64,000 bases of DNA from Lophius americanus (lineage: Eukaryota; Chordata; Actinopteri; Lophiiformes; Lophiidae). Below are positions 12,236 to 24,099 of this stretch, piece by piece. Both the position numbers and the translations under genes were made by a program. Position 1 is the first letter of the stretch, and the number at the start of each line of letters is the position of its first letter. Under the pieces are notes generated by a model. That model ran no database searches. It saw only the letters and a list, made by a program, of their open reading frames with translations, and was not told the DNA's origin. The stretch lies in assembly GCA_037951165.1 (NCBI GenBank), contig JBBDHG010000014.1, positions 3,373,001 through 3,437,000 on the forward strand, given 5' to 3'.

Positions 12236-12405
12236 ATTACATTATAACAGTAATTATTTTCCCGAAAAGTCAGGTATATTATGGAAGGATCATTGCCACT
12301 GTCGCCACCGCATATCCAGATATCCGCATATCCTTCCTTCCACGATATCTTAAAAATAATATCATGAATAACACTGTTTTTCAGCTATAAGCTCCTAATT
12401 GTGGG
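12236..12405 (-). repeat. Copy of the unassigned repeat family, minus orientation
   Basis: The reverse complement contains ATGCGGTGGCG, TCCATAATATACCTGACTTT and TTTTCGGGAAAATAAT. The first two words correspond to the right part of the copy at 1-200. The last is shared exactly with about 46132-46147. No coding potential is seen. Confidence 0.5.
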
Positions 12406-13679
12406 TTGTTTTTGTCCAACTTTGGTGCATATGAATCCATTCAAGGAGATCTATCTTGTATATCATATTTTACTCATAAGGGTAGCTTTCTTTACAAAAA
12501 ACACTGTTTTGTTCGTAACTTCACATTTATTTTCAGGAGTTGGCTTAACAAAACACGGGGGGACTTTTCAGTCCAGTGTACAGCATATGTCATATGTCCA
12601 CTACATATGCTGTAGTGGACGAAAGCATATGACTAGTTTTATGTTTGTGTTTGGATGCTTTTTATATTTTAAAACCAGTCCTCATCTTCTTCAGTCATTT
12701 CACTGCTTTGCTGAGTCTTCCTTTTAGTACAGAATATGTTCAAATAGTTAACAATTATGCCAACACTCAGGCCGTGAGCTGTAATAATGGCCCCCATGTG
12801 GATATTGTATCATTAATAGGGTTATGAGGTAAAAACGTTGAGAGGCAAGGCTCTAAAATATAAACCAGGCCAGAACATAGTTTTGGGTGTATTTAACTAG
12901 CCGTCATTCTTCAACAGTCATACAAGCTAAGACAAAATATGCACATTAGCAGACACAAAGGACAAGAACGCATTTGTTTAATTTGAACAGGGCCGAGTGC
13001 CCTGGTCATGTATTCTCTCTGTGCTCATATTTTCTTAATAAGCTATGATTGTTTCTCTTTTATGGCTCTAGAGAAAACAACCTACAGATTGTGTATAATG
13101 GCTTTAGTGAAGTAGCTGGGGACGATGTCCTAGTGGCCCATGACCCCTACAAAGCTCTCAGTTAATCACATGAAATTTGTGTTTGATAATACACATTTAT
13201 ATCAATGAAAAAAATAGGTTTTGAATTAAAATTTCCTCATAATAAAATGGAAGTCCTGTAAATGCCATAAAGCTTCACAAAAGAGTAATGCTGTAGTGGT
13301 CTGTTTTAGTAGAAGACAGCATTGGAAAGTCACAGTGAAAAAATATTTGGTTGACACATCCACAATTAATGTGATAAGTGTGGAAAAATAGTGGTGAAAA
13401 ATGTGATATAGCCTCCATCTCGGCATGTCCCATAGATGGGCTTCATTTATTACTACTGCAATGGGGAAACATATACATTTAATTTGAACTATTTTGCAAA
13501 TTTCTTTGCCGGTGATTTGACTTTTTTTTATTTGTGATTTGCAAAAGGCGGTTTCAATTTCACAGAAATAAATAACCTCCAATTTAAATATGTGCATTTA
13601 TTACTGGATTACCATGAAGCCATTTTTTTTTTTTTTTGCAGAATACATAAAGGTGCATTACACCGATGTGGGCACTCTG
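12406..13679. other. No recognisable gene; one 11-bp inverted repeat
   Basis: A perfect inverted repeat ACAGCATATGT / ACATATGCTGT lies at 12580-12613. A T-run followed by GCAG at about 13622-13641 looks like a splice acceptor, but the sequence after it is not exon-like. Confidence 0.4.
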
Positions 13680-13825
13680 GGAATTACAAGATTTATTTTA
13701 CCCGTCAATCCTGGCCAGCGTTCTCTTCTACGCTGTGGTGTGCTGTGTAAGCAGTAGCAAGAAGAGGACCGCATCATGGTTGGAAAAGCTGGTGAGAAGA
13801 GCTGGCTTTGTGATGGACTAGACTC
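13680..13825 (+). pseudogene. Rex1-like LINE C-terminal fragment
   Basis: One plus-strand frame reads YPSILASVLFYAVVCCVSSS and then a KRTASWLEKLVRRAG stretch before a stop. This aligns with the post-RT region of the Rex1 copy at 22060-24099 (FFDSAVASAIFYGVVCWGSS, then KLDKLIRKAS). Only about 45 residues are recognisable. The rest of the element is missing or decayed. Confidence 0.65.
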
Positions 13826-14214
13826 CCTTATGTTAGGAACAAAGTGAGGCTCAGCTATCTATACACTGTAATCTTTAGACAGGTTATTACACATTGCTTT
13901 TTGCACCATTCGAGACATCACATATTGGGCCCTCATTCATTTTATTGTTGAATCGGTTATTGCGCTGCTACCAAACTTTTAATGCATTCATTCATTATAT
14001 AACTACTTTTGTACTATAACTATTATAATATTTTTTGCATGCCCTAAATGCTGTGTGAATCTACATCGTTGCTACTGGACACTTGAATTTATAATGGGAT
14101 GAATCAAGTAACTATCAATTAGTCTTATAATAAAATGATTTTACATTAAAGAAAATGGGTGTAGCTCATTTTGAGTCACTATTTCTTATTAAAAAAAGTG
14201 ACTGAATCTCTTAT

Positions 14215-14305
14215 AATATGACAAAGTGGTAGCTTGTATAAGCTAATGAGTAAGGGGCCAAAGATGAATCCCTGGGGGATACCAAAGGTCAAACAGGTTA
14301 CCATG
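14215..14305 (-). pseudogene. L2-like reverse transcriptase motif fragment
   Basis: The minus strand encodes FGIPQGFIFGPLLISLYKLP. This matches the conserved RT block G-x-PQGS-x-LGPLLFS-x-Y-x-LPL of L2-type LINEs. Nothing else of the element is recognisable nearby, so it is a small relic. Confidence 0.55.
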
Positions 14306-16390
14306 GAGGTAGCATTAACCATGGCTATTGAGGATAATTATTCAACAATTATTGAATAACTATTCAATAATTAGAATTTCTTGGGCATATGTGAGAATTT
14401 ACTTAACAGAATAATGTAACATGATACAACCGAAAATAAATGTCTAATAAGCATCAAATAGTCTTTTAAAAATTCTTTAGCAAAATGTTTTGCTTATTTA
14501 TTTAAAATTGACTATTTTCCTTGTAATACATAATGTCATCATAAAATAATTTTTTCAGTCCGACTTCTTTTTTAACTGTTGCTTGAAAAGATGCTTCATC
14601 ATAATTATATGATAGTGTCTAAGATGTGAAATGAATAAATGCGTAAAAAAAAAAAAATCAAGCAAATGATTAAAGGTTTAAAATAGCTCAAGATAACATG
14701 CGTCAAATATTTTACTAATAACATTCCAATTATATTGATGTATTGGTACGTATTATTACTATGTGTCATTGTTTTTCAATTACTCAGAAATGCCACAGGA
14801 TTTTCAGCATCAAGATATAATTAGAGAAATATTTCTAAATCAATCTATAACATTATAGTAATATCACAAATCATGTTGTGCTGCCAGCAGGCTTAATCAT
14901 AAAAACTGAAAAATGACATATTTTAGAGGGCAGACACACAAATATTTTTCTTTAGGATAGTTGTTTAATTTGGAATAATTATTTCCCCAGCGCTCAGAGC
15001 TTAATCTCAGGGACATTGACCCTTAAAATAATATAAACTTTATGGATTTTTACTTATTTCTGCAATGGAAAAACAGCTACATTTAAAATGTTAATTGGTC
15101 TTACAAACTATTCCCAAATAAGATTTTTTAGTTTGTCAGTGCTTTTTTTTATTTTATTCCTCTACTGTCTTCTCAGCAAGTTTACAGTTTTCTTTAGTTT
15201 AACAGTTTTTACGATCCATGTCAAACTTTCTCTGTAGCCCTAGCATATTGATATTTGGACTGAATGTGAGTAGCTACGCTCATGGTTGTAACTAGGCTGG
15301 AGGTTGATCACATACAGTATATCACAGTAAAAGAGCATGCACAAGAAAAACATGAAGGCAACAATGAGAGAGATTCATTTGTCTGGCTCCTTAATGAGAG
15401 GAAGCGGAACAAAGACCCCGACTAATATTCCGAGGGGTCTAATTAAAATTAGGTGTGTTCCAATGGAAGAAGGAACCACAGAGGTGATTTTAGTCACAGC
15501 CCAAAAGAGACCAGCTAATTAGGGAGAGTTATGGCCTTTACTTTTAAACCACTGGAGAATCACAAGGCTCGCATGTCCACAACTCTCTGGCCTGACAAAA
15601 ACATTGTTGTCTTACTTGCTGCTACAACCAGGGTAGAAAATCGAGGACACTACAGAGGAGCGAATAAAGCACACAAAGCAACGAGGTGGAAACAGACTGG
15701 ACAACAGTGTAAGAGAAACTACTTCTTTGTCATTTCTCATTTTCACACACAACTATCTGCTCTTTTGTCATCCATCCCTGTCCAGATTATTATCTGAAAC
15801 ATTGCACTTAGTGAAAAAAAAAGATCCTTTGCTGGATGCAGAAGTCCTGATGTTCAGCCTCCCACCGATCGTTTAAAAAACAAAAACAAAAATGTGACGC
15901 CGGAAACCATTTGAGTCATACTTACCAAATTTCAGTAGAATTTCTTTTCACTGGCATGTTCGGGACTCCTTCCAAGCTGATTGAGCCATATCACTTTCAT
16001 TGATGAAGAAACATAAGTAGCTATTTGTCAATGTGAGCATTATGTATATGAGCAGTCGGACTCACTTTGAATTTTTTCCCCCCAAACGGCTTGTACATGT
16101 TCATCTTACCTTTGACATTGAGGGAACGCTGTCTTGTTGTTCTTTATGAGACTGTGATAGCTCTTGCCCTAATCTTAATTGATGGCGCTGTGGCTCATCT
16201 GCTAAAAGCAGCCTATATTTATCTGCTCAGACTATATATGTGCACTAATAGCAATTGCTTTCTGCTGCCTGTCCTTGGGACGCAGCCAGAAAGACTGCGA
16301 GAGGGCAAGAAGTATCATCTGAATGTTTCAACACCGTAGCCCACTAAATCATTCATAACAGAACACATATAAAGACCAGACAGGTGCAAT
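14306..16390. other. No gene recognised; one candidate conserved segment
   Basis: Positions about 15380-15520 are less AT-rich than their surroundings and hold several TAATTA/CTAATTAGG homeodomain-type cores. This is compatible with a regulatory element, but nothing in a single sequence can prove it. Confidence 0.3.
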
Positions 16391-16395
16391 CACAA

Positions 16396-16437
<42 letters not shown>

Positions 16438-16449
16438 ACACACACACAG
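16391..16449 (+). repeat. (CA)n microsatellite
   Basis: A CA tract of about 58 bases with two short interruptions (ATA and AAA). Confidence 0.9.
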
Positions 16450-19079
16450 TCAATTACGTAATTATCTGTGGCAGCAGGTTTTATAAGGTATGTATCCTTC
16501 AATCAAAAACTACAGACCGAGATGATGTGAATAGATGAAGACCTAGACTCCATCTAGACTTAACTCTCTACCTGCAGGTCTTTTTTGCCCCAATTTAACA
16601 AAAGTCTAAAAATGCCAATACCAACGAATAACAGATTCCTTTGCTCAAGCTAAATCATGAAAGGACAATTTAATGTTTCGCCAACACCAAGGATATAGAG
16701 TGCTTGTGTTGTCAAACAGAGTTAGTAATTTATAATACCAATGCATACTGATGTATTTATGAACCACTATAACCGCAGAAGATACATTGCCAATGTTTTT
16801 TGCTGTTGCGCTTTACTTAAAATTGTAGCAACATTAGTCATTACAGCAAAATCCGAAAACTGTTCTTTCTCTACTTACAGTGACATTTTGTCCAGTTTCT
16901 TGCCATTTGAGAAGCATTGAGCACTGACCTTTACTGCGTCTTCGTCTGTTGTGTAGATTCTCAGGAGTAGTGAGCATCGCCAGTCATTTCTGATGCATCC
17001 CTAAAGTGCTTGGAGTCACTCTTTTGGATCTCCACTGATATCCTGTGAGAGCCTTCATAGTGCTTTTGGAGAAATGATGCTGATTTAATTATCTTTTAGG
17101 GAAGTTTAACTATTAGTCAAAGACTTCTCCATTTGTAGCTACTGTGTCTCACTCTGGCTTTGTTGAGTCCTTGAATCCTAACAATATATTTTTAAAACTT
17201 CCCAAACGTATGGACTTAATTCACCTTCTTCCTCGTTTCATCTGTATTTCTTTCAATTTTTGATTTCGGCAGAGTCTACAACTAGAAAGACCTACGTGAC
17301 TTAATGCTTCTGAAGGAAGGCATACTAAAATAATGACTCTTTAACATTCAAAATTTATATTGTACAAGTACTTATATTTCTTCTTTTTTTTTTTTTTTTG
17401 ATGAGTCAACACTCTAATTACGAGATATTTGGGTTCGGCATTTGATTACATTTTCATATTGCTATATGTCACAATATTCTGTGACACATTGTGACACGTA
17501 TTACACTATATTGCCGGTTTGGCTTTCCGTGTTTGTGGTCCAGTCATCGATAAGATCTCAAATTCAATGGCGTCAGCCCAAATTTGATGATCTTCTATTT
17601 TTATCCTTCATATTTGTTCATGAAGTAATGGGTCCCTCACAAGTTTGAGGTGTATTTTTTTTAATCTCAGCTGGCAACAACGGATAATTTTGTCTGAGGC
17701 AACATAATGAGGTTAGCACCTGACGGCTGTAAACGTTTGCAAGCAACCATTTTTTTGTTTTTTCTTAACCAGAATATAACCAAAAGCTGAGTAAAGTCTG
17801 GTAAATAAAAATCCAGAATGTTTATTATTATACAGAAATGTATGACTTCCGGGAAAAAAACAAGAGTTAGGGAGGTGGGACTTACGAGCTGAATCCACAA
17901 GTTACATTGTCAATTACGTTGTTCCGATGGTAACGTTACTTAACCTTCGTACGTCCAATCATTAAAATACAGTCCAACCCTAAACGATACACACAAAATT
18001 AAAATAAATCATGAAGGGGACCTATTTCTTTTTACAGCACTTCACTCTTATGAATAATTATAAATATGAAATGTGCAGTTATAAAAAAATAAAGCTTGGA
18101 CACAACAAATTCACATATTATTACAAATTCTGATGTCCGACTCATGCATTTGTTGCTTTGAACAGGACAAACAACATCATTGAAAATACATTGTCTCCAA
18201 GGGGAGATGTCGATCAACAAATCCGGCATGGTTTGTTTGATTAAATATACCTCAAGACTGCAGTTACAGACCATCACAGACCATCCTGATGTCCTGGATG
18301 CAGAAGACAGACGATTGAATTTAGTGCTGCAAAACTTGGTTCCTAGTATTATAAGAATTAGATCTTTGCAGGAAATGTCCCCACGCATTTATCTCTTGTA
18401 ATCTTTATTAGCCTGATTTTGATGACAGACATTTCCAGCATCGTTACCCTGTAAATATTTCAAGTAATTTGTACTGTATTTCTACTTTAAAACTACAGGA
18501 GTCCAGCCTTTATTAAAAGACTTGGTATAAGAGTCTGTGTTACAGTCTAAAACCCACTCATGCGGGACCTCATGTGCCCAGTGGCTGGGATCTGACAGGC
18601 TACAGGTGCAGCAGCAGGTTTACACAGACCTCCAATGAGAAATTGATCTGACAGACATTCAAGGGTAAATAACTTCCACAAGTTAATTACTTGTGGAGAA
18701 AAAAAAAAACTCTGAGCGGTCTGTGCAGAGATCTGGTCTGTACTGAACGAACACATCCAATTACTAACTGGTGGATCCAACAAACTGCTGGGAGTTTCCT
18801 GCTTATTTTAACTTCCAATGTTTCAAATGATTTTGGTTGCTTTCACACCAACATCATTGGCTAGGACTTTCTGACTTTTCAGTTTGAAATGATCAAACAG
18901 TGCGATTTTTCTCTGACAGAAAGAGGTGGTCTCAGCGTATATCTACTACAAAGAGTTACGGATATATTTTCCGAGAAAAGTGATTTTATGTCAAAACAAG
19001 GGATTTTACGAAAAAAAAGTTGTAATCTTTGGAGAAGAAAGTCATAATTTTACAAAAAATTTAAAAAAACAGCTACAAA
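16450..19079. other. No recognisable gene
   Basis: Short frames only. A 118-codon minus-strand frame at 18032-18388 has no domain I can name. Confidence 0.45.
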
Positions 19080-19203
19080 CAAATAAACTACCAGATGAGC
19101 CCATGAAGTTACAATTTGTAAACATTAATTTTCATCCTTCGGCTGTTCCATTTTTTTCTCCTACCTGGCAGCTCCATCTCCTTCGACCAATTGATCCACA
19201 ATC

Positions 19204-19458
19204 TCATTCCGATGTCCAGACCATCAAAGCCATACTTACTTTGAAACTCTTCTTCACCGCTTTTCCCACACTCTGCTCTCGACTTGCTCTGAAGAGTTGA
19301 CCGCAGGAAACTGCCTCCCTTTCGTTCACACACATGTATTCTGTTTTGTTGCGAGTGACCTTTATTCCTCTTCTCTCCAACGCATACCTCCATCTCCATC
19401 TAATTTTTTCCACCACCTGCTCCTTGCTTTCACTACTGATAACAACAACATATTTCAT
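19204..19458 (-). pseudogene. LINE RT palm remnant lacking the catalytic Asp pair
   Basis: The frame reads MKYVVVISSESKEQVVEKIR and continues into RYALERRG and NKTEYMCVNERE. In intact relatives the first residues correspond to an MMFADDIVICSES block. Here the aspartate pair needed for metal binding has been replaced, so this copy cannot be a working reverse transcriptase. Confidence 0.65.
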
Positions 19459-19668
19459 GGAACTCGCCTGTCATCGGGTCCATCACAAGAGTAAATAAGA
19501 TGGAGCTCAGAGCCAATCCATGGTGCAGTGCCACCTCCATCTTGAACCCCGGTGTTACTCCTACTAAACTATTCAGTACTGTTATACTGCTCTCATACAT
19601 ATTCCGTACAACTCCAACATACTTTTCTGACACTTCAGACTTCCTCGTGCAATACCATTATTCATTTC

Positions 19669-19902
19669 TCAGCACTGTTTGTGCTGTCTTTCTCTAAATA
19701 CACAGACAAAATCCAACTCCTTTTGGACTTCTCTATACTTCTCCATCAACATCCTCAAAGCAAACATGGAATCTGTAGTTCTTATTGTAGCACTTTTTCT
19801 TGGCATGAAACCATACTGTTGCTCACAAATCGCAACCTCTTTTCTTAACCCAGCTTCCACTATTCTTTCACAGATCGTCTCTGTGTGGCTCATCAGATTC
19901 AT
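19669..19902 (-). pseudogene. LINE RT finger/palm fragment
   Basis: The frame has MNLMSHTETICERIVEAGLR, EQQYGFMPRKSATIRTTDSM and FALRMLMEKYREVQKELDFV. This is the region just before the first catalytic Asp motif of the same LINE. It is separated from the palm piece at 19433-19633 (VRNMYESS, GVTPGFKMEVALHHG) by a frameshift. Confidence 0.65.
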
Positions 19903-20111
19903 ACCTCTACAGCTCTAAACATCACCCTTGTTCTTTCAAATCAATACCAGTAGATCATTCTCAATTCCACAGTCATCCGCTCACACTCCAAGATAGTGTT
20001 GAACAATTTGGTTAGTTTCATAGGTATGTCCACGTGTCAATTGCAAATTGCCTCCCCCTGGTAGAGCTTCTGTCTGGTCTGTATTCGTCCTTGGATGATG
20101 GATCCCATTTT

Positions 20112-20150
20112 ATTACATTAGCAATTTTTTTATTACATTAGCAATTTTGT
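20112..20150 (+). repeat. Tandem duplication of a 20-bp unit
   Basis: TTTATTACATTAGCAATTTT occurs twice head to tail inside the decayed LINE, probably replication slippage. Confidence 0.7.
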
Positions 20151-21599
20151 TTTCCTTATTTAATCAATTAATTATTTTTAATCAATCAAGCAGATTATGG
20201 CTCCTTTTCCTGTTCCGCTGGCCGTGGAAAGCCCCTGTCCTGTTCCTTGCTTGGTAATTTACGTAGCTAATAATTTTCACAGTGATTCAATGAGGGTACA
20301 TATTATTGTATTTTATCCTGTTTATTAAATCCACACTGTGGGATGGAATCATGTCTCTGGCGATATGTTTATATTCGAAATCTAACTGATTGGAGAAAAT
20401 TAAAACCTTGAATCTATTTCCTGGGGGGATAATCCCCCGGTGGCATTGTCAGTAAAAGCAAATATACATAAACTAACTCCGAGCTACACCCTCTTGAATC
20501 GTTTCAAATCCTTTTCTCCCTACTTACCGTCTAACTTGTCATTCAACCCACTCTTCGCCTACGCTCTCTCCTTACATTCCTGCCAACTCTCTTCCACTCT
20601 CTTGCTATCCTTTTTTTCTTCGCAATTCTCTTCAGTCCACCACAAATTCTTCTTCCCTCTGTCAAGAGGATACACCAAGTAATTTCTTACCTTCCTTCTT
20701 TATCAATTTTTCCGTAGTTGCCCAGTCATCTAGCAGTTCTTCACTACCACCCACAGTCCGTCTCGACTCCTTCCCAAAGTTCCCACAGCAGCCTTCCATC
20801 CAGAGCTTCCACCATTCGATCCTCTGCTCAATTTTTGCTCTTTTCCTCTTTTGTACCACCAGAGTCATCATACATACTACTATTATATGCTGTCTGAACA
20901 CAATCTCCACTTTCCCGGCCTTGCAGTCTTCAATCTTTTTCAGATTACATCTTTTGCATTAGATGTAGTCCACCTATGTGCTCCTACTCTTGTCGCACTG
21001 TGCTCCTCCCTTCTCTTGAAATACATGTTCAAGTCCTTCTTTGCAAAAATATACAACCAAATGTTTTTCCAAGTGCCTGTCGTAATACCATACATCACCT
21101 CCTAATATCCTATGTTCCATTCACCACCATTCCCATTGAGGTCTGCTCCAAACACAACTCTCTCTCAACCCTGGTAATTCTTTCCATTCTTTCCAAGTCA
21201 CTCTAGCAATTCTTTGTCTTCCAACTCACAACCAACTTGTAGGGCATAAGGGCTGGCAACGTTCATCATCACAATTCATATGTCTATCTCTATACTCCTC
21301 ACTTTGTCTGACACTTTCTTCACCTCCAGAAAACTGTCCACATTCTTCTCCCATAGGATCACCCCTTCCTTCCATCCACACCACAATAAAACAGTTTGCA
21401 CCCTCCTCTGATGATTCAAGCTTTGCTGCCAGTCCAACTGGTCTCTTGGAAACATAGTATATTTTATAACAGATTTGGCATAGGTTTTACATTGGATGCC
21501 AATCCGGACACAAACACCACCATTTATATAGCCTTTTGGCTAGGTTACAATATTGAACCAAATGATTAAATCATATTATTTTGCTAAGGGAGCTAAGCA

Positions 21600-21845
21600 G
21601 CAACAGTTACCCAACCGGTCATGGCAGTAGGCCGTCCACCCTTAGTCTGGGATCGTTTCTGCCCGTTAAAAGGCAGTTTTTTCTCACCACTGTCGCCAAG
21701 TGCTTGCTCATGGAGGAATATGTAGGGTCTCTCTAGATAATTATATAAAGAGTTTGGTCTAGACCTGCTCTTTCTGGAAAGCACCCTAAAGACAACTGTT
21801 GTGAATTGGCGCTATATAAATAAAAAATTGATTGATTGATTGAGC
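21600..21845 (+). mobile_element. Retroposon 3' end with (ATTG)n tail
   Basis: The segment has TCATGGCAGTAGGCCGTCCA, CCGTTAAAAGGCAGTTTTTT, CACTGTCGCCAAGTGCTTGC, GTCTAGACCTGCTCTTTCTG and ends GGCGCTATATAAATAAA plus (TTGA)n. This is a very frequent teleost 3'-UTR-type retroposon segment. No coding part is attached. It sits directly beside the tail of the Rex1 copy but is in the opposite orientation. Confidence 0.7.
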
Positions 21846-22059
21846 TACCAATCAATGCGGGAAGACAATGAGGTGGAAATCCAAAATGTTCAAAGTTAGC
21901 ATGCAGCAATATAAAGATAAAGATAAAGATAAAGATAAAGATAGCCTTTATTAGTCCCACAATGGGGAAATTGCAATGTTACAGCAGCAGAGCATGTTAC
22001 AGAGTAAGAATAACAGAATAAGAATAACAGGGCATTATGTGCAATTAAATTAAATTAAA

Positions 22060-24099
22060 TTAAATGTACAAAAACAAAGTGCAAGTGAGGTAGGTGTGTG
22101 TGTAAGTGTGTGTGTAGTTGTGTAGGTGTGTGTGTGTTGCTAACAGTGCTGGTTGTGGAGTCTGACTGCTGCAGGAAAGGAACGATCGGCGATATCGCTC
22201 CTTCACACACTTGGGGTGAAGGAGCCTATCGCTGAAGGAGCTCTCCAGTGCAGAGATGGTTTCCTGCATGGGGTTGGAGACGTTGTCCCGGAGAGATGAC
22301 AGCTTGGCCATCATTCTCCTGTCTCCCACCTCCTGTACCGAGTCCAGAGGACATCCCAGGACCGAACTGGCCTTCCTGATTAGTTTGTCCAGTTTCCTCC
22401 TGTCAGCAGCTGAGATGCTGCTGCCCCAGCAGACCACTCCATAAAAAATGGCTGAGGCGACTGCAGAGTCAAAGAAGGTCTTCAGGAGCGCCCCCTGCAC
22501 TCCAAAAGACCTCAGTCTCCTCAGCAGATACAGTCGGCTCTGACCCCTTTTATACAGTGCCGTTGAGTTGTGAGTCCAGTCCAGTTTGTTGTTCAGGTGA
22601 ACACCAAGGTACTTGTAGGACGTGACAATCTCAATGTCCATTCCTTGGATGTTCACCGGTGTGTGGGGGGGTGTGTGCCTTCGGAAGTCCACCACCAGTT
22701 CCTTGGTCTTACCCGCGTTGATCTGGAGGGGGTTCCACTGGCACCAGTGCGTGAAGTCCTGCGTCAGTCCTCTGTACTCCTTGTCGTCCCCGTCTGTGAT
22801 GAGACCGACAATTGCAGAGTCATCAGAGAACTTCTGCAGGTGACACGTGGGTGTGTTGTATGAGAAGTCTGCAGTGTAGAGGGTGAAGAGGAACGGTGCC
22901 AGGATCGTTCCCTGTGGGGCCCCCGTACTGCAGACAATCACGTCCGACACACAGTCCCGAGTCCTCACATACTGGGGACGGTTGGTCAGGTAGTCCAGGA
23001 TCCAGGATGCGAGGTGCTCATCTACTCCGGTCAGTTCCAGTTTGTCCCTCAGAAGCGTGGGCTGGATGGTGTTGAAAGCACTGGAGAAATCGAAGAATGT
23101 GATCCTCACGGTGCTTCCAGGCTTCTCCAGGTGAGAGAGAGCTCGGTGAAGAAGGAAGATGATGGCGTCGTCCACCCCGATGTTCGACTGGTAGGCGAAC
23201 TGAAGGGGGTCCATCGACAGGCTGACCACCGGGCGGAGATGACCAAGGACCAGTCGCTCTAGAGTCTTCATCAGGTGGGATGTTAATGCCACCGGCCTGT
23301 AGCTGTTGAAGTCCTTCGGGTGCGGCGTCTTGGGGACAGGTACCACACAGGAGGTTTTCCACAGGAGTGGTACCTTCCCCAGCTTCAGGCTCAAATTGAA
23401 GACGTGCTCCAAAATCTCACACAGCTGGTCTGCGCAGGTCTTAAGGAGCCTGGAGCTGATGCCGTCCGGGCCCGTGGCCTTCTTCACCTTGATCTTCCTT
23501 AGCTGATTCCTCACCTGGAGTGTTGTGAGGGACAGACTGGTGCAGGGGGGCTGTGTGTTGGGGGGGTTGGATTTTGGGGGGGTGATAGCTAGGAGGGGGG
23601 GCAGGGTGTTAGGTAGAGCAGGGGGATGTGGCTGGGAGTTCTTTGTAGTGGGAGAGGAGGTGGGGGAGGGGCAGTGCACTGAGGGGGGTGAGAGGAGTCC
23701 CTTCTGTGGGAGTCGGGCTGGAGGATTGAGGGCAGATGACTGGTCGAACCGGTTAAAATACTGGTTCAGGTAATCTGCCCACTGTTGGTCCCCTGCAGCT
23801 TGGGAGTTTGGCCCCTTGAAGCCTGAGATGGTTTTCAGGCTTCTCCAAACACCACTGATGTTATTCTGCTGCAGCTGGTCCTCCATCTTCTTCCTGTAGG
23901 AGTTCTTCCCCTCTCTGATCTTCCTCCTCAGTTCCTTCTGCACAACCTTCATCTCCTCCTTGTTACCTGACCTAAAGGTCCTCTTCTTCTCCTTTAGGAG
24001 GACCTTTATGTCCGGACTCATCCAGGGTTTGTTGTTTGAGAAACACCGTACAGTCCTGGTGGGTACGGTGTACCCAGGTAGTTTATTGAACCAGTACAA
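22060..24099 (-). CDS. Rex1 ORF2-type protein, reverse transcriptase, N-truncated
   Basis: The frame is 679 codons. It has no ATG at its first codon (TTG in the frame, open to a stop at 24124-24126), so it is a truncated internal piece, not a native start. Order: basic coiled region with KKRTFRSGNKEEMKVVQKEL (about 38-57); Pro-rich linker (about 121-195); RT from KVKKATGPDGISSRLLK (about 204); NSYRPVALTS (about 265); FDFSSAFNTIQ with catalytic Asp (about 336-346); GAPQGTILAPFLFTLY (about 393-408); FSDDSAIVG (424-432) with both Asp intact; KTKELVVDFRR; SYKYLGV; C-terminal KLDKLIRKASSVLG. The family's target-primed reverse transcription role is known; this copy lacks the endonuclease and could not act alone. 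Confidence 0.85.
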   Translation of the reverse strand: MYWFNKLPGYTVPTRTVRCFSNNKPWMSPDIKVLLKEKKRTFRSGNKEEMKVVQKELRRKIREGKNSYRKKMEDQLQQNNISGVWRSLKTISGFKGPNSQAAGDQQWADYLNQYFNRFDQSSALNPPARLPQKGLLSPPSVHCPSPTSSPTTKNSQPHPPALPNTLPPLLAITPPKSNPPNTQPPCTSLSLTTLQVRNQLRKIKVKKATGPDGISSRLLKTCADQLCEILEHVFNLSLKLGKVPLLWKTSCVVPVPKTPHPKDFNSYRPVALTSHLMKTLERLVLGHLRPVVSLSMDPLQFAYQSNIGVDDAIIFLLHRALSHLEKPGSTVRITFFDFSSAFNTIQPTLLRDKLELTGVDEHLASWILDYLTNRPQYVRTRDCVSDVIVCSTGAPQGTILAPFLFTLYTADFSYNTPTCHLQKFSDDSAIVGLITDGDDKEYRGLTQDFTHWCQWNPLQINAGKTKELVVDFRRHTPPHTPVNIQGMDIEIVTSYKYLGVHLNNKLDWTHNSTALYKRGQSRLYLLRRLRSFGVQGALLKTFFDSAVASAIFYGVVCWGSSISAADRRKLDKLIRKASSVLGCPLDSVQEVGDRRMMAKLSSLRDNVSNPMQETISALESSFSDRLLHPKCVKERYRRSFLSCSSQTPQPALLATHTHLHNYTHTYTHTYLTCTLFLYI

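Larger units (their letters stand above)
19080..21460 (-). mobile_element. Decayed autonomous LINE with endonuclease and RT traces
   Basis: Minus-strand fragments in several frames can be ordered as one LINE protein. From the right: an APE-type endonuclease piece with FGADLNGNG (about 21110-21165); a KREEHSATRVGAHRW piece (about 20950-21010); a linker (KIEQRIEWWKLWMEG and KKEGKKLLGVSS, 20662-20910); RT start TKLFNTILECERM (about 19990-20020); EQQYGFMPRKSAT; RT core GVTPGFKMEVALHHG; SESKEQVVEKIRWRWRYALE; and KTEYMCVNERE. Frames are broken at least five times. It is a LINE with endonuclease and RT, but I do not assign a clade. Confidence 0.75.

Noticed and set aside
13620..13700. Poly-T followed by GCAG as a splice acceptor
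   Set aside because: What follows decodes as a LINE remnant, not a host exon.
23525..23773. Gly-rich plus-strand frame opposite the Rex1 ORF
   Set aside because: It is the shadow of the Pro-rich linker of the Rex1 protein.
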